The notes under the pieces are model-generated. The model was not told the origin of the DNA and did no database searches. It saw only the letters and a list, made by a program, of their open reading frames with translations. 64,000 nt of DNA from Diadema setosum (taxonomy: Eukaryota; Echinodermata; Echinoidea; Diadematoida; Diadematidae): assembly GCA_033980235.1 (NCBI GenBank), contig CM067075.1:31347385-31411384 (forward strand). Reading direction: 5' to 3'. The position numbers and the translations under genes were made by a program. How positions within the stretch are numbered: the stretch's first letter is position 1; every line of letters begins with the position of its first letter. Positions 1 through 11,862 of this stretch are shown here, in pieces.

Positions 1-445
1 TAACTATTTGAACATGTGATAACATAAAAGTTTAAAATAGTTGACGTAGAAAGCTGCAATGTACTGCTATTCAGCATGACGCGAGTACGATAATTGTATA
101 TATATATATATAATATCATATATCCAATTCATTCTTGATTACGATAATAAACACACAGAATTATGAAAAAAAAATATGCATAATGAACACAAGCAGGAAA
201 ACAGACATTATTGTAAAAACAAAAAATACAAACGGATTTCAGTTCAACCTTAACTCGTCGGAAAGCATTTATATGTTACTTTGAAACCACTATCTGATCA
301 ATACTCCTTAATTGTGTCACATCAAATTATCAAAAATCTATTAAAATTTTCTCTATGGTCTGGAGGTGAGCCAAATGAAAGGGAAAAGTATTTGTAATAA
401 TTTTTAAGTAATTCAGAACTAGGCAGCGAATATCAAAACTTACTA

Positions 446-487
<42 letters not shown>

Positions 488-1586
488 CCATATCGGTCTA
501 ACAATATCGATTCGCAACTACAAATAAATTTCAAAAAGGATCTACATTCTAAGGTGATGATCGTACCGTATGATGTACCCGAAGGACAGTAAAAAAAACT
601 TACAAATTAGAATCTATAATTAAGTTTTGATGATAGTTACACTGTTCTAAGTTTTCGTATAGCATGTCTAGTCAGCGCGAATAATCGTACATCACCTCCT
701 CTTACGTACCACTTGGTGTGAAGTGGGCACGTAACGAAAACCTCTTCATATCTCAGCCCTCTTTAATAAAGTACCAATTTGTAAGTACCACATTGTGCAC
801 GACAGCTGTCACTGCTATCTTTTTAATCTATATACAGAGCTTGAAACAAGGAGAAAATAAGCCAAAGAAACCAAAAGGCGTCTCAGTGAGCTATGGAACT
901 ATAACGGTTAAACGAGCCTTTTTAGATGCTTGCTCACAAAACGAACGTAGAACGAGAGGATACTCGGATCACCTAATCAGACACATCCGGTTCAGCCTCA
1001 CCTGTCCTCTACACCGTCAGCTGTTCTCGAATTCTCTTTACGCCTTGCCTGAATGAATAAATGTAGGAGGAATACAGCAGGAGTTAAAAATCAGTGACGC
1101 AACTTTGCAAATAAAAGAATGGAGGAATTACCAACACATCAATCACACCTGAAATTAGAAATCTTTCATGAAGTGCAATGCCATACACATTTCAGCTTAG
1201 TTTTAGTAAATAGATTTAAATACAAAAAAAAAAAAAATCTGTAGAAGTTCACTCAGAATCTGACTTAAAAGTGAGAATTCCACATATCAGTGATATAGCA
1301 GAAACGACAAACGGGAAAACGACGTCATTTCTATTTAGGGACATCAGAAATAAAATGGAATCTAGCACCACAGCTTCCAGTGGTTTTGACAACAAACAGG
1401 ATAAACTATAACTATATCTGATAACCTGACACTTCAGAATTCAAAGAGGCCATTAGGTTGAAATTTTGTTCTGCTTTAACACGAATAAAATCAGTGACCA
1501 CAGTGTCTAGAGATTTACCTATTTACACGTTTCTATGTAGGTCCAGCCGAATGACGTTATTCATTTTCTACGTTTTGTTTAATGCT
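1..1586. other. Non-coding flank below tetraspan gene 1
   Basis: AT-rich sequence with (TA)n tracts at about 97-113 and 449-485 and an A-run near 1224. A 112-codon open frame at 718-1056 (+) has no recognisable domain and is probably chance. No repeat family was identified. Confidence 0.4.
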
Positions 1587-1694
1587 TCAATCTGTAAATT
1601 GTATTAATGTAATACCTTGGTAGGCCTGGGGATGGGGTTGAGCCGGCTGCACAACAAACTGCTGCTGAGGCTGGGGCTGGCCACCGTAATAAGT
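1587..1694 (-). CDS. Tetraspan gene 1, terminal coding exon 6 (residues 221-255)
   Basis: The acceptor is tttctgttcag, and the reading frame runs TYYGGQPQPQQQFVVQP to a TGA at 1587-1589. The exon is a Gln/Pro-rich cytoplasmic tail. A possible donor (CAAG/GTATTA) near 1614 could instead splice to a further exon outside the window, so the last nine residues are the least certain part of the model. Confidence 0.75.
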   Translation of the reverse strand, partial: TYYGGQPQPQQQFVVQPAQPHPQAYQGITLIQFTD

Positions 1695-2612
1695 CTGAAC
1701 AGAAACAAGACGAGACAAACCAAAACGAGACATAGCAGCAAAGCGGATAGAAAACTGTGAGAATACTGTATAGTAAGGACACAGATTGTGACATGTTATA
1801 ATGAAGAAGATGTTATCGGAGCAGTTTTCCCATTCAATCAGATGTCTTTTATCAATAGACTACATTGTAATTGGAAACAGATGAATATAACAGGATGTGT
1901 GTCTTAATAATATTCAGGAGAGGAATTTTCCTCTTATGTTAGCCCCCTTACATAAAATAAATTCAGTTCAATTCAATTCAACCTTGTCATTTCAATCAAT
2001 ATAGGAAAATAATTGCCTGTTTATGTTAATTCTTTTCTAAATTGAATGAATATACCAAGACATTATCAGTTATTAAGTTCAATGCCATCGACCCCTAGAT
2101 CTTTCGAGATTTGCCTATAATGTCATCAATGGATGTACGCCTTATTTGTTTGTGTACATTGCATTTGTTTGTTGTAGTCTCTTTTTTTTTTTTGGGGGGG
2201 GGGGAGGGAGACAGAATCAAGGCAGAAGGACCTAGAGATGAACGGATGGATGGGAACCCATCCCCCCCCCCCCCCCCACTCCACACACACACACACACAC
2301 ATACACACACAAAGAACCTTGAGCTTACTTGGGTGGAGAGACACCCCGGACACTCCTTTTATGATTTCATGGGGGAAATTATATAAACTTACCGTGGTGG
2401 TGGTGGTAGTGGTCGAAGGAGAGGCACAGCAGCAGCGCAGACCACCGCAGCAGATGGCGGAGGCCACGATAGCGACCACGAACTCCACAAAGGCCACGAT
2501 AGCGAGGATGGAGTGGACAGCAACGGCGCCCTTTATGGAATGAAGGAAACACATCTTTATCCCTGATGGGCTGCAATCATTAAAGACGACCGGGAAACTT
2601 TATATATGTATA

Positions 2613-2668
<56 letters not shown>

Positions 2669-4609
2669 GTATATATACTATACATATATATAATCAGTTT
2701 GTATAGGTAATGATATTGATATCATATTATATAGTGTATTTCTATGCTACCTTTATACGATCAGTACTTATTCTTTTTCTTTTCTCTCTCGGTTTTTTTT
2801 TTTCGTTTCGTTTCTCTTTTCTTTTACTTCTTCTGCTCTTTGTATCTTGATATTTTAGCAATCAAAATAGTTTCGTCATCAGTACTTTGTGTCCTGTCTC
2901 CATTGCAAGACTAATTTACATTGATACTTTTTATTTCCTGGAACACGCGGTCACAAGCTTTGCTTTTGCGGTTCCTTGTTGCTTACAATAAGGAACAGGA
3001 TTTTGCTTTTATTTTGTTTCAATTTGAGCATCTGTTACTCTGTCTTCTTATTGGGCTTCCAGACTTTTTTTTTTTTAATCTGACTTTATTCCCAATTTTT
3101 TCCCCTTTTTGCATCAGTTCATTTTCTAGTGACATTCTGTACCTGAGGGGCCCACATTCTACAAGCATTGCCTTTTTAGTGGGTCCCTCCATTTTTCGAT
3201 ATTTTGTGTAATGTTATATCGTCTATATCACTTCAGTCAATTTTCATTACAACATTATTTGTTACCCCAAAGTTCCACGATTACGTTTTCTCAATTTACT
3301 TTGTTTTGATTATATGTAACCTTATTCTCTGTTACCAAAGAAAGTGAAATGTTTATGTTCTTTTCGAAAAATGAAATAAAGTTTGAATTGAATTGAAAAA
3401 AAAAAATCTAGAACTTTGAAATTATCCCAATTTATAAGAAAGGCGACAAATGAGCATTAGAAAATAACAGTCCTATTTCTCTTTTACCTGCATTTTCCAA
3501 AATCCTGGAACGCATTATTTATAATATATTGTATGATCATTTGCTCCAGAACAAAATAATGGCCAAAGAACAGTTTGGATTTCGACCTTTTTACTCTACT
3601 GAATTAGCTCTTTTACACACCCTCGAACAATTCCTTGCATCACTTGACAACAAAGAAACCGTAATTGCCTTGCGCGTCTTAGCTTTTGATTCGCTCGACC
3701 ATAGCATTTTGCTGCACAAACTGGAATAGTCTGGTGTTAGAGGTGTATCCTTCAGTTCGTTCAGGGATTATCTTACAGATCGTAAACAGTTCACATGTGT
3801 CAATGGCACAAACTCTAGTACTTTACCTTTAACGTGTGGGGCGCCTCAAGGCAGTATTTTGGGCCCTCTTCTTTTCTTTTTATATGTTAGTGATGTGATA
3901 AATACATCAATTTTTTTTTTATGATTCATTCTGTATGCAGATGATACAAATATATTGTTTTCACATAGAAATGTAAATACTCTGTATAGTATTTTTAACA
4001 CTGATGTACGTTTGTGATTGGCTGCGAGCCAATAAGCTACAGATGAATGTTAATAGGACAAAATATATGATATTCAGCTCTAATTCTTCGACAGGATGTT
4101 TCATTGATTTCGTTTTCAGAAATTAAGATGGATAATCGAATCATTGATCAAGTCGATAGTATTAATTATTTATGAGCTATTATAGATGATAAATTGACTT
4201 GGACTAGATATGTGAATAGTATTCATGGGAAGATTAGTATCTCTATCGGTATAATGCATAAGCTCCGTTCAATACTGCTGTTACATATTCATGTTGTAAT
4301 ATGCCTTTATCTTGCCTCATTTTGATTACTGTAGTCTTGTATGGTCTGGAACCAGCTTAACTAATTTGCATCGTGTATTTGATTTACAGAAAAAAAAAAC
4401 AATTCGGATTTGTTCAAAAGCCAACCCTCTTCTATTTTTGAAAAAAAAAAATGTGTCTCAGTCAAACTTGGTCTTTGTATGTATAAATATTCGAATGCAA
4501 TTTTACCTGATATTTTTATGGTTGTTTTACACTGAATCGTCCTTTACACAACATTGAAACTCGAAATAAGCATAATATTGTGTTGTCATTTTGTCACTTG
4601 AGTATAAAT

Positions 4610-4659
<50 letters not shown>

Positions 4660-7600
4660 TATAAAGGTGTTAAATTCCGGAATGATTTAGATTCAATTTT
4701 TAAGAATGTATCCACTCAAAGTGCTTTTAAGTCTAGATATAAAAATATCTTTTAAACGCCTTTAGAATTGTATCAGTCCATCTTTGTTAGTTTTGTTGTC
4801 TGTTTGTTTTATTTGTGTAATGTAGTCGCACATATCTTTTATTTCATTTTATTTGTCTATGCAATCTGTAACTGTCAGTAAGTATTTTGAATATAATTCT
4901 GAATATGCATTTGCATGACTTGTATATTCTTATGTATCCAACTCTACAAAGGGGATCACTTGTCTCAAACCTTTGGCTTTCTTTGTGAACTCCCCGACAC
5001 ATTTTACACTGTATATATTTGTATTTTTATGATAATTAATAAAGTGAATTGAATTGAATTGAATGGAATTGAATTGAAATTCTGAAGAAGTCTTCATTTC
5101 TTAGCATGTAGTCCAAGAGCATTAGGTCAAAATAGGCTTTAACCTGGACATTTTTGGTAACAAGCTGATTTTTTCAGGATAGGTCCAGGAATATGTCTAG
5201 AATAACATACTAAAAGTCCTCATAAATCCTCCTTGAGCGTTTTCCGCAATCCAAGATGGCGTCCAAAATGGCCGCCTCTTCTGTTTTTCTCATAACTTTG
5301 CAAGTAGGTTTCCCCAAAACACATTTTAAATGTCTACACATATGTTTTGAAGTATGAGGAACTCATTAGAATACGTCTTAAGAGATGCTGAAGCACGCAA
5401 GTACAAATAGGACCGCTTGAGTTCTTCCAAAAGTCCAAAATGGCGTCCAAAATGGCCGCCATTTCATGTTTTTCTCATGTATTTGCAAGTAGGTTTCCCC
5501 CAAACACACTTTAAATGTCTACACATATGTTTTGAAGTATGAGGAACTCATTAGAATACATGTTAAGAGATGTTGAAGCACGCAAGTACCAATAAAACTG
5601 CTTGAGCTCTTCCAAAAATCCAAAATGGCGTCCAAAATGGCCGTCATTAACAATTTTATCTCAAAATTGTTTAAATATATATCATTCATTAATAAACCGT
5701 GATATTTCATCCTGAAAATATTCAACAAACATTTCAATTAAAAATGTGGTTGCTGTCCATACAGTATTGAAATCAATTTGAATGTTAAAGTCTAAAAGTG
5801 TGCCCTTAACCGCTTATGACATTACGAGGGAAACATTTTACCATCAGTTTGATGCGAAACAGACAGGGCGACATATTTTGCCATATGGTCCATTTTCGTC
5901 ACCTAAAGCTCGGAAATTGAAAACTTTGTGCTAGCCTTTTTTACCAATAGGATGCAGTTGATTTCTACCATGAGGTGAGTTCTATTTGAAACTATTATTT
6001 TTGGTACACATACTAAATACATGATCAAAATTTGTGTCTTCCTGCATGTACCACACAGTACTGTGTAATATCACTTGACAGGGAATTTCTGTGGAGTAGT
6101 CTATCGTTACACCTAAAACATTGTATTGCATCATTTTGTTTGTTTCATGTAAATGAAATGAATTATAGTATAATAGAAATCAGAGAGTGTATGACACTCG
6201 TACCTATTGGTACATGTATGCTGTATTTGTATAAAAGATGCATTTATTGTGTATCATGTCATTCCTATGTTGTGATATGCTAGTATACATTCATTATGAA
6301 TAATGGTGGACATTTCATAGTGCTTTTTCCATTGGATACAAAGTGCTATGAGATGTCATCCCTGGTTGTCATAGGAGATAAAATATATCACCAGGCTGCG
6401 ACAGTACAAGTGCAGTGCACATCTAGGGATAACAAAATAAGTAAGTCTTCAAGTCACATATTATACATGACAGTGAATTTCTGTGGAGTAGCCGCTATCA
6501 TCATCATTTTCCTCTCGGGTTTCCTTGCGAGATTTTCTCTGCCCAATACAATTCCTACCAGACATTCTGGCACCCCACAATGAGTTGATTCATCCGTAAT
6601 TTAACTTCACAGGTATCAATATGTAAACATGCTACAGTACTGTGATTGTGATGTGTTATTGAAATTGCTGAATCATGTGATGGCATATCCTTCCCTTAAA
6701 GCATCTTTAATGTCAACACATTACTTTTTAAATCTCTTTTGATTAAAACGTAGCAACCTGATTTATCATTTCCAAGCAGCTATGTGAAGTACGTTTCACA
6801 TTCAAAAAGAAAACAATGTCCATGACATATTTCTGTCATTACAGATAATGGATGTGGTTTGCATCATTTGCAAAGAAACATCACCTGCTACAGTTGAAGT
6901 TGGGGAGAAGGGGCGGAGGACACTTGTGATGTCAAGTTTAGAACGTGGTGATGGCTTCCATGAGATGTTTCAGAATGCAACACCACTACGAATCCATGCT
7001 GTTTGTCGCAAGAATTACACAAGGAAATGTTCCATAGTGTCTTTCTCAAGACATAATATATTTAGAGATTTAAAGTGCATATTGAGGTAACTTAGTCGCA
7101 GGGTCATGAGAAAAACAGGAAATTGCAACCATCTTTGGCGCCATTTGGGATTTTGGGACGAGTTCAAGTGGTTTTATTGGTATAGATATGCATGTTTCAA
7201 ATTTGCGAATAAGAATTTATCTAGATTCCTTGACTCCCATAACAAGACATTTTAGTGTGCATAATTGGGTTACTTAGTTGCAGGGTTATGAGAAAACAAC
7301 AATAGGGAAAGGGGCATTTCGGGCGCCATTTTGAATCTCAGGATTACCTCAAGTGGTTTTATTGGTAAATGCGTGTCTTTGAAAAAAAAATCCCAATAAG
7401 TACATGATTCATTTTATTGAGTCGCAAAACATATATTAAGACATTTAAAGTGCGTGTTGAAGTACCTTGGTGTAAAAACAGAAACGGCAGCAACTTCAGA
7501 CGCCATTTTAAAGAGCTTAAGCAGTTTTATTTATTTTTGTGTGTTTCAAAATCTTCGATATGTATTGTATTTAGTTCCTTATGCTTCAAAACATATGTTT

Positions 7601-10316
7601 AGACATTTAAAATGTGTTATATGTAAACCTACTCGCAAAGTTATGAGAAAAAGAGGAAATGTCGGCCATTTTGGACGCCATTTTGGATTTTTGGGAGAGC
7701 TCAAGCGGTCTTATTGGTACTTGCGTGCTTCAACGTCTCTTAACATGTATTCTAATGAGTTCCTCATATTTCAAAACATGTGTTTAGACATTTAAAGTGT
7801 GTTTTTAGGAAACCTACTTACAAAGTTATGAGAAAAACATGAAATGGCGGCCATTTTGGACGCCATCTTGGATTGCGGAAAACGCTCGAGGAGGATTTAT
7901 GAGGACTTTTAATATGTTATTTTACACACATTCCTGGACCTTTCCTGAAAAACTCAGCTTGTTACCAAAAATGTCCAGGTTAAACCCTAATGCTCTTGGA
8001 CTAATGGGGAGGAGTAAACCCTCGCTAGAAGGGCCGCAACTCACCGAATTGGTGTCGTAGGTGCAATAAGTGTCGTAGTAATAGTAACTACATGTTTGAT
8101 AGAAGGATGCCACTCCAGCTGCGGTCCCTTCGTAGGCGATCATCCCAATTGCCTCCAGACTACAGATGATCGACATCACCAGGTATGCAATGACCTGGGA
8201 AACAACAAGAGTTGAGTTGAGTTAAGTTGAGTTGAGTTGAGTTAAGTTAAGTTGAGATGAGTTGAGTTTACTCATTTACCACGGTTTAAAATAAATAAAA
8301 ACTTGCTCTCAGCCATAAGCTGTTTGCAAAGAAGGCCGTGGAATGATAACATATAAAGAATAACAAAAACATAGCAGAGAAATCATACAATAAAGAGAAT
8401 GCAACTTATTAAGATATAAATAATCAATAAAAATTAAAATTAAAACAAAAACAAACGAGAAAATAAAAACTATACTAAAAAATACCCAACATTAGAACGG
8501 ATAGATGGAGGAAATCAAAAGAGATTATGACAGTAATTACAGTGAAATTGTGTAGAATATTGAAAATAATAATAATAAATAAGACTTCATACAGAGCTTA
8601 ATGCTGGTGTTTCTTAGGGCATTACAACAAAGAAAAAGGAAGAAAAAAAAAGAAACTTAAACTAAAATACAACATATGATTACAGATAATGTAATACACA
8701 TATAAAGCAAAAAGAGAAGTTGATTGAATAGATAAGTTTTGAGCAGTGATTTAAGCTTATCTGCACTTCCTGAATGTAAAATTGTGGTTTGTTCCAGAGA
8801 GACGGGGCAATGAGGCAACATGCCTTATCACCATAATGGGTACAAGTGGAATAGTACTACCACCAAGTCCAAGTGTTCCCTTTGATTTTGTCAAAGAAGA
8901 AATCCACACAAAAAAAAAATACTAAACTTCAACAGAAAGAGAAAATGTTCCCTACAGAACTATACAAAATTGACAAAAATTGGATGAGAAATAAGGTAGA
9001 GATGGCATTTTGAAATTTCACATTTTTCGGAATACATTTCTTGACCAGTCCTAATGAATATTCAAATAAGCGAGTTGCTCATGTCATACCCTAACATTTT
9101 TTTTCAAGTACATTATACATGAAATTCAGAAGAAAAAAAAATAGCGAATACAAGTAAAAGGATGTTCCCATACTGAAATAAATCAGAGTTAACATTTTTT
9201 TGGGGGGGTGGTTTGACGGCAAGTCGAAATATGAGATTTTTAGCATTTCTGTAAACGAATGAATAAGAAATGTGAGAGCATGACATCGTCAACTTGCTGT
9301 ATTCATAACGACTGGTCAAGAAGTGCTTTCCAAAAATATGTAAAATTCAAGATATATCTTCCTCATTTCATATCCGTTTTTTATCATATTTATATCGTTC
9401 TGTAGGGAATATTTCTATCTTTCTTATAAAGTTTATTCATTATTAGGTGGGTTTCTTTCACCAATGTGATAAGTATCTCAAAGCTTCCCTCTCGGGAAAA
9501 GAAAAAAAAACAAAAGCAACGAAGGAATTTTAGTAGTGCGAATGGTCCTCAATAGAAACAGAAAATATATTTATATAGCCTTTTAAGTGGGTACCTTTAC
9601 TTTATTTCGCGGAGTGTACAAGTACGATTGTTTGTCTCTTTTTTGTGCTGATCATATAGACAGTAGGCTTACAAAATTTCAATCATATGTATTTGATTAC
9701 ACTACTTTTTCGGCACTTTGCATATTTTAACATTGTACTTTAGAAAATACACAAATAGGTCCAATAAAAAGAAATGAAAATAAACATACCACGGCAGTCT
9801 GTCTCCTCTTGGAACAAATTCCAAGAATTCCGGTGGGCAGGAAAAACTATGGCACAAAGGATAAATGTTTGCAGGTAGAATGAGTGTTGAAAAAAACTGT
9901 ACAGTTCTGGTTGAGGTGAGGATTTAGCTTTTAACGTTTTGCGAGATATTCAGAAACCACTCTTTGAGATGTCAAAGAGCATCCAATTCTAAGGGGAATC
10001 AAAAGTTTATTTGATGAAAATCGGTTGTGAAATGGCTGAGATATCCAAAAACAAGGTGAAACAAAGAGATCCTAATACAAGGCGTGGCCTGTCGCCTTTT
10101 ACTATTATCACTTTTTTTGATATCTCAGCCATTTCAAAACCAATTTTCATCAAATAAACGTTGAATCCTTCTTAGAATTACATGTTCTTTCATATCTCTT
10201 AAGAAGTTTCTCATTATCTTACTTAACAATGTTATAAACCTGAGTCCTCTCCTCAACCAGTACTGTTCAATCCCTTTAAACTTCCTGCCGCCCGTCAGTA
10301 CGGGGGTAGAGTAAGT

Positions 10317-10360
<44 letters not shown>

Positions 10361-11820
10361 TTAGAGAAATAAATAGGGAAAGAGAAATGCATACACAAAA
10401 CGGACAACAGAAAAGTATTTATCTATTATTATATATATTATTATATTTATGTCCTCGTTTGCTTGCTTACAGGCATTCATTATATTCTTTTAGGGGTGGT
10501 GTAAATCATTTCGATTCAGTGGTCCCCCGATTCGTGTTTTATATTTTTTCCCGGAACTTCGAACAAGTGCAGACAATCTAAATGTTTAGGTGTCTGAAGA
10601 TTTTAATAGTCCTATAGTTAACGATTGCGAAGAAGTGAATTGCATTAAAGAGATTTTCGGTTTTCCAATGTCATATTCAATAAGCCTTCAGTTTCTTGTG
10701 GAACGTGGAATTTCCTTTAAAAAAAAGTCACATATTTTCGTTAATGTAGCTTTATCAGTCTGTCACTGGGTCATATAAAAAGACATTCACTTAGTGAATA
10801 AATTCTGTAATGATTTCTCATCTGTTCAACACCTCCTCTGTTACGAGTATGTGAATTATGAGTCGAAAGGATAATCATCATCACCATCATCATCATCATC
10901 ACCACCACCATCGTCACAACCGACTAGTTTCGTCACCATAGCCACTATCCACCACCATCTCTATAAAGTTGATCGATACCTACCAAAATGCCCGACCAGA
11001 TGCCATATCCAGAGTACCAGATCAGTGGAAAGGCGTAGGAAGCGGCGCCGAGGATGATGGAGAGAACGGCAACAACTGTTTGAATCACCCCGGTCACCAG
11101 CCCGCCGGTGGCGTTAAATTTTTCGGATGTCCCGCTGCAGCAACCCTCGTTGGACGGAGGGGCACCCTGAAAGGAAATTAGACCAGCAAAGTCCCTCCTT
11201 ATTATATCACAACGGCAATAGCAAATGTATTTACTTTTGTGCATGTACAATACAGTGTATCATCTGTAACGTTCACTGTTGTTTCTAGTTTGTCTCACGT
11301 TTGTAACTTTTATGATATGTATGTTCTTTATTTGGTCGAATAATAATGATAATAATGATAACTAATTAAGAACCGATTCAGATTGTGTTTTGTTGTTATG
11401 TTGATGAAGTTATTTTGCTGCTGTCCCTGTTGATGAATTTTCAATACTGCTTCGGATTTTTTAAAACAAATATCGTCTCAAAATGGTTGTTTAATTGGCA
11501 ATTTCAGTAATGGCGTTCACTTATTCATGACGACACAATGACTCGACGCAGTCTTTTCTCGTTCATGCATATCACTTTAAGAATGTACAAAGAGGTCCCA
11601 CAAAGAGCGTTTTTAACTTCACAAACGTATACCTGGACGAAATTCGTGGAACATTAGCGTACCATTGACATACATGTACTTGAGTTTTAACATACATGTC
11701 AGGGCAAAGTGTTCACCATGCTCATATAGAACAGCAGTGGAAAGATGAATTGATAGATAGGTACAGTTAGATTGATTGATAAACAGAAATATATATAGCT
11801 AGCCAGCTAGCAAGTAAAAG

Positions 11821-11862
<42 letters not shown>

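Noticed and set aside
5111..8001. CRISPR-like array from regularly spaced ~185-base units
   Set aside because: The units are far too long, inverted between the two arms and bounded by transposon-type ends; the genome is eukaryotic.
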